From: Pseudoalteromonas spongiae UST010723-006 | Lineage (GTDB): Bacteria > Pseudomonadota > Gammaproteobacteria > Enterobacterales > Alteromonadaceae | Direction: 5' to 3' | DNA: 64,000 bases | Assembly: GCF_000238255.3 (NCBI RefSeq) | Contig: NZ_CP011040.1 | Coordinates: forward strand, 930,001-994,000 | Part shown: positions 48,931 to 58,378 of the stretch, one piece after another | How the letters are laid out: every line of letters begins with the position of its first letter | Numbering within the stretch: position 1 is the first letter of the stretch | The notes under the pieces: generated by a model | What the model saw: the letters and a program-made list of their open reading frames with translations, nothing else | Told to the model about the DNA's origin: nothing | Databases searched by the model: none | Translations under genes and position numbers: made by a program

Positions 48931-49624
48931 ACGCTCTCTCCTCGCTATTTCGTGTATCCGATACCACTTTTCCATCAACCAAGCGCAATACACGCTGGCA
49001 ATGTTCAGCAATTTCTTGCTCATGGGTCACTAAAATAATGGTATGCCCATCATTATGCAGCTCATCAAACAAACTCATAATTTCATTGGTTGTTTTGCTG
49101 TCCAAATTACCTGTCGGTTCATCTCCCAGCAGGATATCTGGCTTTGTCACCAGCGCTCTTGCTATTGCCACACGTTGACGTTGACCACCTGACAGTTGTG
49201 ATGGTAAATGGTGCAATTTATCACCTAGGCCAACTTTCTCAAGCGCCTGCGTTGCTAGCTTTTGACGCTCTTTTGCTGAGATAAAACGGTAAATCAACGG
49301 CTGCATTACATTGCTTAACGCACTAGCACGAGGAATAAGGTTGAAACTCTGAAAAATAAAGCCAACGCTTTTATTTCTCTGTCCTGCGAGCTCAGTTTCA
49401 GTCATTTTTTTTACTGGTTTACCTTGCAACACATACTCGCCGCTACTTGCGACATCCAAGCAGCCTATAATGTTCATTAGGGTCGATTTACCTGAGCCCG
49501 ATGGACCGATAATCGCAAGATACTCATTTTCTTCAATGTTTACGCTTACATTATCCAAAGCCAGAAAGCTTTGTTCACCCATTTTGTATTCTTTGCAAAT
49601 ATTACTAAGCGCGATCACTGACAT
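48923..49624 (-). CDS. ABC transporter ATP-binding protein (MacB/LolD type)
   Basis: 233 residues. Walker A GPSGSGKST, Q-loop FIFQSFNLIPRASALSNV, signature LSGGQRQRVAIARAL, Walker B ILLGDEPTGNLDS and the H-loop ILVTHE are intact, so it hydrolyses ATP for the permease encoded next. ATG 49624 has AAGGA eight bases upstream; the ATG at 49633 would have its ribosome site too close. It overlaps both neighbours and lies inside a three-gene adaptor-ATPase-permease operon. Confidence 0.94.
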   Translation of the reverse strand: MSVIALSNICKEYKMGEQSFLALDNVSVNIEENEYLAIIGPSGSGKSTLMNIIGCLDVASSGEYVLQGKPVKKMTETELAGQRNKSVGFIFQSFNLIPRASALSNVMQPLIYRFISAKERQKLATQALEKVGLGDKLHHLPSQLSGGQRQRVAIARALVTKPDILLGDEPTGNLDSKTTNEIMSLFDELHNDGHTIILVTHEQEIAEHCQRVLRLVDGKVVSDTRNSEERAYV

Positions 49625-50786
49625 CTTTAGCATCCTTATCAGCTGTTTTCAGCTTTACCTTATCGCCCTCTTTTAGTTTGCTAACTGCGCGCGCTGGCCC
49701 TACTACAACCGTTTGCTTTTCTTCAAGACCACTTTCAATTGCTTGTTCAATATCTGATGAAACACCGAGCTCAACCGCTTTCTTAGTGACTGTTTTATCG
49801 TCGTTTAACACCCAAACATAGTGATTTTCATCTTCGCTGTGTACTGCTTCAATTGGAATTTTAATGGCATCTTTACCAATCGCTGTTGCAATTTCTGCAC
49901 GGCAACTCATACCTGCATACAAAGTGCGTTCATCGTCGTTTAACAGTACTTTCACTTTAAATGAACGTCCTTGTGAGCCAACAAATTGCTTGGCTGACGT
50001 ACCAATATGAATGACTTTGCCAACAAATGGTTTATTTGGGTAGGCCGCAGCGTAAATTTCTGCCTCTTGGTTTAATTTAATGCTGGCAATATCTGTTTCG
50101 TCTACTTTTAGCTCAGCGAGGATTTTGCTTGGGTCGGCCAATAACATCAGATCTGAACCAACAATATTGGTGGTACCTGCAATCACAGTTTCGCCTTCTT
50201 TAATATCAACCGACGCTAATAAACCACTCATTGTTGCTCTAAACACACTTTTACTTAAACGATCTTCAGCAATTGACAGTGACGCTTTAGCTTGATTTAG
50301 CGATTCTTTACGCGCCGAAACATCAATTTCAGCCAGCTCTTTTGCATTTTTAATGTTATCGTAAACTTCTTGCTGCGATAGTCCTACATCGAAGAGTTCT
50401 TTTTGACGGTTGAGCTGAGAGATTAAATTCTTCAGACTTGTTTGCGCACGCTCAATATCAATTTCGCTTTGTCTTACTAAGGCTTGATAACGGTCCACTT
50501 CGGCTTCAAAGGCTTCGGTATCAAGCTGCATTAACATGTCGCCTTTCTCAACACGCTGCCCTTCTTCTACAAATACTTTTTCAACACGGCCGGTTACTTC
50601 TGAGCGCAATTGCACTTGGGTGTTAAAAACCAAGGTACCCGACGCTAAAATAGAATCTTTTATTTTTCCTTTTTCAGTTAGCGTGGTTTTTATCTCTGGT
50701 AATTTACCATCGCCCTTGATTTGTTGGCTTACAATCATGGCGACAAATGCTGCCACCGCGACTACTACGATAATAATTTTTTTCAT
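49605..50786 (-). CDS. periplasmic adaptor (HlyD/MacA type membrane fusion protein)
   Basis: 393 residues: an N-terminal membrane anchor (KKIIIVVVAVAAFVAMIVS), a barrel-sandwich lipoyl half (QVQLRSEVTGRVEKVFVEEGQRVEKGDMLMQLD), a coiled-coil hairpin (about 95-180), the second lipoyl half (SKSVFRATMSGLLASVDIKEGE) and beta-barrel parts (TDIASIKLNQEAEI). It links the MacB-like transporter to an outer-membrane channel. The outer-membrane partner is not in this window. It is the first gene of the efflux operon. Confidence 0.92.
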   Translation of the reverse strand: MKKIIIVVVAVAAFVAMIVSQQIKGDGKLPEIKTTLTEKGKIKDSILASGTLVFNTQVQLRSEVTGRVEKVFVEEGQRVEKGDMLMQLDTEAFEAEVDRYQALVRQSEIDIERAQTSLKNLISQLNRQKELFDVGLSQQEVYDNIKNAKELAEIDVSARKESLNQAKASLSIAEDRLSKSVFRATMSGLLASVDIKEGETVIAGTTNIVGSDLMLLADPSKILAELKVDETDIASIKLNQEAEIYAAAYPNKPFVGKVIHIGTSAKQFVGSQGRSFKVKVLLNDDERTLYAGMSCRAEIATAIGKDAIKIPIEAVHSEDENHYVWVLNDDKTVTKKAVELGVSSDIEQAIESGLEEKQTVVVGPARAVSKLKEGDKVKLKTADKDAKDVSDRA

Positions 50787-50812
50787 ATTCAACCCCAAAG
50801 CAAAGCAGCACC

Positions 50813-51529
50813 TTAAAGTGCTGCAATAATTGCCCAAATACCATAAATTAAAATGCTTGGTAGTAATGCAAATAGCATTGCTTTGTTGTTGTTAAAGTTA
50901 GTCCATGACTTTAATCCAATATACGTCAGCGCAAGAGACCAAATTGAGAAAATATTGATACTCTCAAGTAAACCCGCAAATGCGTGGTTAGCGTCAAAGC
51001 CAAAAATAAGTTGGTTTAGTGAAGAGAATGTAAGTACTGTTGCAGGAATTTCACCGCTTGAGGCAGTTAACACCAATGCCATGGTACCAATTGCTGCAAA
51101 AATTGTTGGCAAGCTCGTAAAAGCGGTAAAACCAAACCAATCACCAAATGTCATATGGCACTCTGGGTCTTGCTTCCCAATTAAATAGTAGTACAAAGCA
51201 AAAATACAGAAGATAGTTGGAATGCCAATTAACACACCGACTGCAGAGAAAATCCACATCATTGGAAATTGCTGTGCGGTCATCGCTTCAGCTTGTTCAA
51301 GTTCCGCAGGATTGTAATCGCCACTTTGTTCCATCGTAGCAATTTGTTGTTCAACAAAATATGCTTGGTCAACAGAGTTAAAGTAAATAACTTGTGCCGA
51401 GATACCAAACACAAATAATAATACCATCGCAAGCCATGACCAGCCTTTTGCATCTTTTAGGCCGTTAAACGCCTTGGTAGGGGCTAAAAATGTATCGCCA
51501 ATCGCGCTAATTGCATTTTCTGATTTCAT
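50813..51529 (-). CDS. Yip1 family membrane protein
   Basis: 238 residues with about five membrane helices, matching the Yip1-domain membrane proteins that often precede MacAB-like efflux genes in Alteromonadales. Motifs include LAPTKAFNGLKDAKGWSWLAM near the N terminus, FFxx-type MTFGDWFGFTAFTSLPTIFAAIG and the final helices TFNNNKAMLFALLPSILIYG. It is 26 bases before the adaptor gene, so is probably co-transcribed with the efflux system. Function unknown. Confidence 0.85.
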   Translation of the reverse strand: MKSENAISAIGDTFLAPTKAFNGLKDAKGWSWLAMVLLFVFGISAQVIYFNSVDQAYFVEQQIATMEQSGDYNPAELEQAEAMTAQQFPMMWIFSAVGVLIGIPTIFCIFALYYYLIGKQDPECHMTFGDWFGFTAFTSLPTIFAAIGTMALVLTASSGEIPATVLTFSSLNQLIFGFDANHAFAGLLESINIFSIWSLALTYIGLKSWTNFNNNKAMLFALLPSILIYGIWAIIAAL

Positions 51530-51720
51530 AGTTTTACTCGTTTTTAGTTGTTTTGATATACAAACCATAACAACCTGAAACACTTTGAAAAACTAAAAGT
51601 GATAAACGGTAAAATACGATTTTAAGCGGTAAAATATGCCTGGCAACGTAAACGATGTCACGCCTTGAAAACAATTATTGCTTGAAAAAGCGACAAATTC
51701 ACTGGAGCGTAACATGCCCT

Positions 51721-51894
51721 CTAATCGAAATGTGAGTGTCTTGGCTCATTTGAATCGCAAAATCCAAGTTCACATTTGTGGCTTTCAAAGTAACTTAGGT
51801 TTTCCTCAGCCCATTCATAATCCTGTATTGCAGGATCTTTTCGTCCTTCATCACGTGCTTTTTGATATGCCAAAACCGAAACTAATAGCTCCAT
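51721..51894 (-). CDS. small hypothetical protein
   Basis: 57 residues (MELLVSVLAYQKARDEGRKD ... CELGFCDSNEPRHSHFD). GAGG five bases before ATG 51894 and a natural amino-acid mix support a real gene; ATG 51909 in the same frame is another possible start. No family is recognised. A 72-residue frame on the opposite strand over the same DNA looks less protein-like. Role unknown. Confidence 0.45.
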   Translation of the reverse strand: MELLVSVLAYQKARDEGRKDPAIQDYEWAEENLSYFESHKCELGFCDSNEPRHSHFD

Positions 51895-52057
51895 AAACAC
51901 CTCAGACATCAAAAAATAGGAATTTAGTACTAATTACGCTTTAAATAATAAATTGGATCATTAACCGTTAATTTTTCAAATACAGCGTAAAAGGCGCTAA
52001 ATACTTGACTCGAGCATAAGACATAGTTAGCCTTTGCCGCTTTTTAAGGGCGCTATT

Positions 52058-52333
52058 ATGAATAAATCCCAACTTATTGAACTCATCGCAAAAAACAACG
52101 ACATGCCAAAAACGACCGCTAAACGTGTTGTGGAGAGTTTAGTTGCGACAATCACTCAATCATTATCAGAAGGTGACTTAGTACAATTACCAGGGTTTGG
52201 CAGTTTTTCATTGAGTTATCATCCAGAAAAGCAAGGGCGTAACCCACAAACTGGAGAAGAGATCACCATAGCCGGACAAAATAAAGTAGCGTTTAAAGCA
52301 GGCTCGAAACTAAAAAGCGCGATTAACGAATAG
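52058..52333 (+). CDS. HU-family DNA-binding protein
   Basis: 91 residues of the HU/IHF family: NKSQLIELIAKNNDMPKTTAKRVVESLV, then LPGFGSFSLSYHPEKQGRNPQTGEEITI, the beta-arm signature with the conserved RNPQTGE. It bends DNA as a dimer and shapes the nucleoid. Divergent from E. coli HupA/B and longer than minimal versions only slightly; it is likely an accessory HU copy. ATG 52058 follows AAGGG seven bases upstream, preferred over the earlier in-frame start at 52034. Confidence 0.93.
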   Translation: MNKSQLIELIAKNNDMPKTTAKRVVESLVATITQSLSEGDLVQLPGFGSFSLSYHPEKQGRNPQTGEEITIAGQNKVAFKAGSKLKSAINE

Positions 52334-52374
52334 CCTTTAATAATTAGGCAGAACACCTAATCCCGAAGTGAATC

Positions 52375-52409
52375 GTAAACTGGTAGCACTTTAAGCGCCG
52401 CCAGTTTAC
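52375..52409 (+). terminator. possible stem-loop after the HU gene
   Basis: GTAAACTGG / CCAGTTTAC (9 bp) with a 17-base loop between the convergent HU and membrane-protein genes. No clear T run, so termination is uncertain. Confidence 0.35.
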
Positions 52410-52435
52410 TTAACAATCAACATACTAACAAAATA

Positions 52436-52777
52436 TCACTTGCCAATCGGACGACGGTCTTTTATTTCTATTTCGCTCAGCTCGTTGCCTAAATGATCAA
52501 GCACTTGATTTATAAAACGGTGATTGATAAAAATATCGACCGAACTTTTTGCTGTGCGCAAAAACACATGCGTATTGGTAGCTTCAATTGCACGAATTTC
52601 ATCAACCGACACTGTGACAGCAAGGCCTTTAATCAAACGTGCAATCGGCGTATCGCGTACAATCAGCTTGCTATCTTGATGCTCAATTAAATGCTCAACG
52701 CTATTTAGTCGTTTTGAATACGTAAGCCAAAGCATAAAAAGCCACATAAAAAAGCAAATTATGATCAATACAATCAT
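52436..52777 (-). CDS. small membrane-anchored hypothetical protein
   Basis: 113 residues: a single N-terminal membrane helix (IVLIIICFFMWLFMLWLTY) and a soluble cytoplasmic-type domain of about 75 residues (TPIARLIKGLAVTVSVDEIR, EATNTHVFLRTAKSSVDIF). No family is recognised. Its ATG overlaps the stop of the DUF2339 gene (ATGA), so it is translationally coupled to it and probably a functional partner. Confidence 0.8.
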   Translation of the reverse strand: MIVLIIICFFMWLFMLWLTYSKRLNSVEHLIEHQDSKLIVRDTPIARLIKGLAVTVSVDEIRAIEATNTHVFLRTAKSSVDIFINHRFINQVLDHLGNELSEIEIKDRRPIGK

Positions 52778-55467
52778 TGAGGCGCCTCTTCAGACACTAA
52801 TTTAAATCGCGTAAATAGCCAGCCTAACGCAACTAACGACAAACCTAAACCAATAAACGAAATCGCACGATACAACCCGTCTAAGTGGGCCATATCAAAT
52901 AGGAAGGCTTTTAAAATAACCACAAGTAAAATTGCAAACCCCGCTTGGTAAACCACAGACCTAGCAATACGCTGCCCGAACAAAATAAATCCTGCCGCGA
53001 TAATTAACCACACAACCGAATAACTGTAAATCTCAGCTTGACTCGTTGGTAACGAAAGATGTATGTGATCGGTTTGAAAATAGCTGCGCACAACACCGTT
53101 TATAAATAAAAAGCTAAATCCTGAAGCTATTGGCAACAACACTTTGTTTTTATTAAGTTTTAACTGCTTTGGCACAATATCAAAGTAATACACAAGACCA
53201 ATTATCACCGCAGGCACAGCCCACATCACCATTAACCAATTAAACAAGAAGATATCACCAATCAAAATAGCTTCTAAGAACGGATTATACTGCGTATTCA
53301 AAGCTAAATGACACAAACCACTTGCCGCAGCCAGCGCACAGCCAGCGTACAAATATAAAGAGCGCGAACTGATTTTGAATCGCCACCAATAAACCACGGC
53401 TAGTATCAACCAGTTCATTGATAACACGCAAAGTTCTGCGAAGTTTAAGTTACTAAAATCAGGGTAATGACCAACTAAGAAATAACTGGTTTCGGTCGTT
53501 ACAAATAACGCGATTAAATGCAGTAATGCGCCTTCATACCACTTTTTAAGTTCAGAATTGGAATGTAACCGATAAGCATAAAACACCATGGCAAACATCA
53601 TGGGCAGTACCACTAAACTCCAGTGCACACCAAATACGAGCTCATTACTGTACTGCTGAGTCCAAGGAGCGAGCGTGATACGCATAAGCACTAGTGACAG
53701 AGCTATTTTACTCAGCCACAACGGCAACTCGACTTTAAAACGCTGTTGCCCATAAGCAATTAACACTAGTTGTGCACAAATAGCCAACGATAACGTACTA
53801 GCATTCAACCACATGGTAAATACTAACGCTAAAAAACTGTTCGCAGTAAGCCAAAACGTGATCGTTGCTAGCGCATGATGCGCTTTAGTTATTTGCCATA
53901 GCGCATAGCCTGCCATCACCATTAGGTATACCGTCCAAAGTGGGTATAAGGTTGTTTCAACTGTTTGCGGCGTTACTATGTACGACACGGCAAACACCAA
54001 CAGCGGCGCAACGCCTAACAACAAACTAAAACTGGCACGCTTTATAAATAGTTTTTGCATTACCACGCTATACACAAAATACGCTACACCCACTAATTGC
54101 GCATATAAAAATACACTACTAAAAACTAGCATAGGGTCATCGAGCTGATGCGCGATAGGATAGCTTACTATCGCAAAACAACTGAAGATTAACGATACAA
54201 ACGGCCAAGAATCAAATGCACTGTGCCTTAGTGGCAAATACATGCAAAGTGCACTTAATAACACACTTACAATCAACAAACTGCTACTAAAGCCGTGCAA
54301 ACTATAAAACAGTACTAGCAGTAGTATGTTAAGCACTAAGGCTAATTGCTCTTTGCGTGGCATTAATAGTACTTTTATTGCTAGTGGCGTTACGTTTTTA
54401 TTAGTTAAGCGCCAACCTAGCACACTGGATAATACATACAGGTAAAATGCAATTGCCATGGTCGCTACAATTATCCAAATATCGCTTTTATCTGCAATCG
54501 CAACACTAATCGTAAGCCATACAAAATGTCCGACAAAACTTTGCCACCACAGCCACTCTCGTTTGACTTTATTGGCAACCCAAATCGCCGCAATTGATAC
54601 AAAGTTAACGTACATTAGTAAGGCAAACACATTGTTGCTGCCAGTATTAACCAAAGCTGGCACCGTATATGCGCCAATAATACCTATCACCGCAAGCAGT
54701 GGACCAAACCGTAATGCAAGCGCAGTAGCGATTAAAGAAATTGCTGCAAGTGCAGCAAAGGCAACAACAGGCGAGATAAAATGATAATAACTAAAGGTAG
54801 CAAGTACCAATGCAAACCCAGTAATAATGCCCCCGCTGGCAAGTGCAGCACTGGTGTTCGTAACATGATTGCTGGCACCGTGTTTGCGATACAAATATTC
54901 CGCCAATATCACTAATGCCAAAGCAAACACACCACCCAAAATTAGGCGTAACGTAATTGAAATAAGTCCTGATTCTATTGAGTACTTGGCGAGGAAAATA
55001 CCACCGAGCGCTAAAATACCAGCACCAATCCAGAGCAAACCGTTGTTTGCTAAAAATTGCTCCAATCGCTGCGCTAAGCTTACAGTCTCTAAAGGCTTGG
55101 GCTTAGGTCTTGGTTTTTCGTTTGACGAGGTTTTTACCTGCTGTTGGTGAGTTGCCAGCGCTACGCTCACATTACCTGTGCTATCCACCTGTGGTGTTTG
55201 CGGTTGTGAATCATAGGCAGCGTGCGTGTCGTTTTCTGCGCTTTGTTCGACAACAGATTCTTGCGCTGACTCTTCAGATGTTACGCGTAGTGTATTCGTT
55301 TCGCTTAACTTTTTAACGAGCGATTTTAAATGTAATACCGCGAGCGTTAATTCCTTTATTTTTGCGTCGGCGCTGCGTAATTTAACAAAGCTGTACCAGG
55401 CAACGATTAACCCGCCCAACATAAACACAGCAAACACCAGCGCAAAAAGTCCTAATAGAGTTTCCAT
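52774..55467 (-). CDS. DUF2339 family large membrane protein
   Basis: 897 residues with about 22-26 membrane helices after an N-terminal helix, a coiled-coil-like segment (VKLRSADAKIKELTLAVLHL) and a disordered Q/E/P-rich linker to about residue 130. The first conserved stretch (VSLAQRLEQFLANNGLLWIG followed by GGIFLAKYSIESGL) is typical of DUF2339 membrane proteins. Function is unknown; no catalytic motifs are seen. It forms an operon with the small membrane-anchored protein downstream and is divergent from an SDR gene. Confidence 0.88.
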   Translation of the reverse strand: METLLGLFALVFAVFMLGGLIVAWYSFVKLRSADAKIKELTLAVLHLKSLVKKLSETNTLRVTSEESAQESVVEQSAENDTHAAYDSQPQTPQVDSTGNVSVALATHQQQVKTSSNEKPRPKPKPLETVSLAQRLEQFLANNGLLWIGAGILALGGIFLAKYSIESGLISITLRLILGGVFALALVILAEYLYRKHGASNHVTNTSAALASGGIITGFALVLATFSYYHFISPVVAFAALAAISLIATALALRFGPLLAVIGIIGAYTVPALVNTGSNNVFALLMYVNFVSIAAIWVANKVKREWLWWQSFVGHFVWLTISVAIADKSDIWIIVATMAIAFYLYVLSSVLGWRLTNKNVTPLAIKVLLMPRKEQLALVLNILLLVLFYSLHGFSSSLLIVSVLLSALCMYLPLRHSAFDSWPFVSLIFSCFAIVSYPIAHQLDDPMLVFSSVFLYAQLVGVAYFVYSVVMQKLFIKRASFSLLLGVAPLLVFAVSYIVTPQTVETTLYPLWTVYLMVMAGYALWQITKAHHALATITFWLTANSFLALVFTMWLNASTLSLAICAQLVLIAYGQQRFKVELPLWLSKIALSLVLMRITLAPWTQQYSNELVFGVHWSLVVLPMMFAMVFYAYRLHSNSELKKWYEGALLHLIALFVTTETSYFLVGHYPDFSNLNFAELCVLSMNWLILAVVYWWRFKISSRSLYLYAGCALAAASGLCHLALNTQYNPFLEAILIGDIFLFNWLMVMWAVPAVIIGLVYYFDIVPKQLKLNKNKVLLPIASGFSFLFINGVVRSYFQTDHIHLSLPTSQAEIYSYSVVWLIIAAGFILFGQRIARSVVYQAGFAILLVVILKAFLFDMAHLDGLYRAISFIGLGLSLVALGWLFTRFKLVSEEAPQ

Positions 55468-55512
55468 ACTTTTTACGATAAATTAAAACAATCTTGCACT
55501 AATGTACCTTGA

Positions 55513-56340
55513 ATGGCTGACGAAATGAATAACTATAAAAATAAAACCGTTTTAATAACAGGTGCTTCGAAAGGTGTAGGCGCTGAAACTGCAAAGCAAT
55601 TTGCCAAACTTGGGGCTAACGTTGCATTGGTTGCTAGAAACAAAGCCCCCCTTGAAGCACTGGCAACTGAAATTAATCAATATGGTCATGCTGCGGTATT
55701 TCCCTGTGATATTGGCGAGATATCAAGCCTTGAAACCCTAGTAACGCAAGTGGTCGACACCTTTGGTGCAATCGATGTGCTCGTGAATAATGCAGGGCTA
55801 CACCATCGCGGCGATTTTGAAAAACTAACGCCAGTTCAGGTTTCAAATATGGTGAATGTGAACTTAAATGCGCCGCTAACACTCACTCACCTATGTTTAG
55901 AACAGCTCAAACAATCAAATAATGGCGCGGTAATTATGATAGGGTCGTTAGCGGGACGCGCGCCATTGCAAGGTGCCGCGGTTTATTCAGCAACAAAAGC
56001 TGCACTAAGGGCATTTAGTTATGCGCTACACGATGAACTTAAGCCTCACCAGGTTAAAGTGGCGGTAGTGTCACCGGGTCCAATTGATACTGGTTTTATA
56101 ATGGATGAGATTGATCACGTTGAAGACATTGTATATTCGCAGCCAATGAGCAGCGCATTAGAGGTTGCAAATGAGATTATCGCATTGTCGATAAACGACA
56201 GTGAAGAAAGCGCTATGCCATGGTTTAGCGGCAAGCTAACCACCCTCGCCTATCTATTTCCAAAATTGCGACGTGCCCTGCGCCCCTATCTTTATAAAAA
56301 GGGCGCAAAAGCGAAGTTAAAATATAAAAACCGACGCTAA
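55513..56340 (+). CDS. short-chain dehydrogenase/reductase (SDR)
   Basis: 275 residues. The nucleotide-binding TGASKGVGAETAKQFA (TGxxxGxG), NNAG in DVLVNNAGLHH, the catalytic Ser in IMIGSLAG and YSATK with the active Tyr/Lys are all present, so an active NAD(P)H-dependent oxidoreductase is expected. The C-terminal extension (LTTLAYLFPKLRRALRPYLYKKGAK) is basic, perhaps membrane associated, as in fatty-acyl or sterol-type SDRs. Substrate unknown. ATG 55513 or 55525 are both possible; no strong ribosome binding site marks either. It ends by overlapping the convergent HD-GYP gene by four bases. Confidence 0.9.
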   Translation: MADEMNNYKNKTVLITGASKGVGAETAKQFAKLGANVALVARNKAPLEALATEINQYGHAAVFPCDIGEISSLETLVTQVVDTFGAIDVLVNNAGLHHRGDFEKLTPVQVSNMVNVNLNAPLTLTHLCLEQLKQSNNGAVIMIGSLAGRAPLQGAAVYSATKAALRAFSYALHDELKPHQVKVAVVSPGPIDTGFIMDEIDHVEDIVYSQPMSSALEVANEIIALSINDSEESAMPWFSGKLTTLAYLFPKLRRALRPYLYKKGAKAKLKYKNRR

Positions 56341-57881
56341 CTATCAAAAGGTGGATCGTCGCTGATTTGGTGTTTTATCGCTACTAACTCACAAAAGTGA
56401 TCTGTTGCGATTTTTGCGAACTGCGGGTCAAACTTAATACCCGCATTTTGCTCAACATACTGACGAATTTGATCATCGCTCCACGGCGCTTTATAACTTC
56501 GTACACTGCCCAGAGCATCAATTACATCCGCAATTGCGACAATACGTGCTTCAAGTGGAATATCGTCACCTTTAAGCCCCTGCGGATAACCACTACCGTC
56601 ATAATTTTCATGATGAAAACGCGCCATCGTTGCGCCTAGTTTTGCAATTGGCATACTTGATTTATCGAGCAGTTGGCCGCCCTTTTCAGCATGCGTTTTA
56701 ATTAACTCAAACTCATCTTGCGTAAGCTCACCTTGCTTATGCAAAATGGCATCAGGAATGGTCGTTTTTCCAATATCGTGTAACGGCGCAGCAATGCGTA
56801 TTGCATCACATAGCGAATCTGGTAACCCCGCTTTTATCGCAATAAACTCAGCCATTGCGGCAACGCGCTTAACATGACTGCCTGTTTCTTTGCTACGTGC
56901 TTCTATTGCATCACCCACAATATAAAGTAACTCTTTTTGTGTAGTTTGTGTTTGATGTTGGCGTACTAAACTTTCAAGCATCAACGCAATATTATTTATA
57001 AATAGTTCCGCGATGCTGGCTTTAAAGTCACTGGGTTGATGATCAAATTCAATATACAGCACTGCTTTCGAATCGCTAGATGTGCTGATACATGCCACAT
57101 AATAGTCGTCTGAAAAGTGACTGTGGCTACTGCTCAGCGCTTCTTCCACAATAGCATTAACGTTTTTAGGGAATGGTTGATTAGCTTTTTTAAGTTCGTT
57201 AAAGCGACCAGAACTTGCGAGCAGTATTTTATGAGATTGATTAAAGATATCATTTTCATGGCGCATTATGTAAATTGCCGAACTTTCCACTTCCATTAAC
57301 GATAGAAAGTTATCAAGGGCCGCACATGCAAAATCGTTTATATTCTGAATTTTAAGTAAGTCACCAGACACTTCTATTAAATTGCGAAATGACTTCAGGG
57401 ATTTTTCAACTGTGTTTAAGTCGCGAAATCCGCGTAGCGCCCCATACGTGCAGCTTACCAACTTAGTCGCTGTTAACTCGGTTTTTGTTCGATAATCATT
57501 TATATCGTACTTTTCAATCACTTCTTGCTCGGGTGCATAACCCGCTTGCCCTGTACGAATTAATAACCTTACTAAGTGATTGTTAAGTGTATTTCTGATC
57601 CAGTTAACCAGCTCCAATCCTGCATGGGTAGACTCCATCACGACATCAATAAATACACATGCCCAATTAGTATCGGACATCAATAGTGTTTTAGCTTGCT
57701 CAGATGAAAACGCACTTGTGCAACTAATTGTACGCCCCAATATTTCTTTGCCTTCAAGCACTAATTTGGTTACATCATGAATATTTTTATCATCATCCAC
57801 GATCAAAATATGCCATTTAAGTGTTTTAGACTTTTGTGTTTTCTCTGGCTGCTCGCCCTGACTAAACAGGTAATTATCCAT
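56337..57881 (-). CDS. response regulator with DUF3369 and HD-GYP domains, second copy
   Basis: 514 residues, paralogue of the protein encoded at 35020-36564: receiver domain (HILIVDDDKNIHDVTKLVLE, phospho-acceptor in CVFIDVVME, KTELTATK), DUF3369 region and HD-GYP domain (HVKRVAAMAEFIAIKAG, APLHDIGKTTIPDAIL, FHHENYDGSGYPQGLKGDDI). The HD and GYP motifs are intact, so cyclic di-GMP hydrolysis is expected. No partner histidine kinase is adjacent, so input may come from a distant kinase. It overlaps the SDR gene end by four bases. Confidence 0.92.
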   Translation of the reverse strand: MDNYLFSQGEQPEKTQKSKTLKWHILIVDDDKNIHDVTKLVLEGKEILGRTISCTSAFSSEQAKTLLMSDTNWACVFIDVVMESTHAGLELVNWIRNTLNNHLVRLLIRTGQAGYAPEQEVIEKYDINDYRTKTELTATKLVSCTYGALRGFRDLNTVEKSLKSFRNLIEVSGDLLKIQNINDFACAALDNFLSLMEVESSAIYIMRHENDIFNQSHKILLASSGRFNELKKANQPFPKNVNAIVEEALSSSHSHFSDDYYVACISTSSDSKAVLYIEFDHQPSDFKASIAELFINNIALMLESLVRQHQTQTTQKELLYIVGDAIEARSKETGSHVKRVAAMAEFIAIKAGLPDSLCDAIRIAAPLHDIGKTTIPDAILHKQGELTQDEFELIKTHAEKGGQLLDKSSMPIAKLGATMARFHHENYDGSGYPQGLKGDDIPLEARIVAIADVIDALGSVRSYKAPWSDDQIRQYVEQNAGIKFDPQFAKIATDHFCELVAIKHQISDDPPFDS

Positions 57882-58378
57882 AAGGTAATGTAATTTATTT
57901 GACTAAACTGTTGCATGACTACCGCTGATTATTTAAGTTGAACCAGCCCGATAAATACGCAGTACGACAACGTTAAAACGTTAAGGTGAAAGTGTAATTT
58001 TAATCTAATCCCACACTTTAAAAAAGGTTATTCACATTTAATCACATATGAATGATTCATATTTGCCTACACCGTTATAAAGTGAAATTACAGAGACAAT
58101 AAGTGACATACGGCATTACGCATGAACTTTATCTAAGCAATTGATAATAAATAATTTTTATAAAACACCAAATCCATACTAAAACCCTCATTATTGAAAT
58201 AACGCTTAAATAAGTTCGATTAAAAGCGTATTCATTTTAGGGCGACACGTTACGTTTGTAAGAATTTGGAAAAGCGTTAAAACATGCACATCAAATTATT
58301 AACGCACTGTTTTAATACTATTTATTATTTCAACATTTTGCTAACGTGATGACAGTTTTAAGAAAAAGGTATTTCACA
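57882..58378. other. AT-rich intergenic region of about 500 bases
   Basis: Lies between the divergent HD-GYP and DUF4019 genes. It contains a perfect palindrome (58046-58062) and two close AACGTT-like repeats (57969-57983), but no coding frame, RNA gene or mobile element that I can support. Confidence 0.5.
58046..58062. promoter_or_regulatory. perfect palindrome, possible operator
   Basis: ATATGAAT-G-ATTCATAT, 17 bases with a single central G. It sits 165 bases before the HD-GYP start and 317 bases before the DUF4019 start. The regulator is unknown. Confidence 0.35.

Noticed and set aside
51678..51896. 72-codon plus-strand frame opposite the small gene
   Set aside because: Poor start context and less natural composition than the minus-strand frame.
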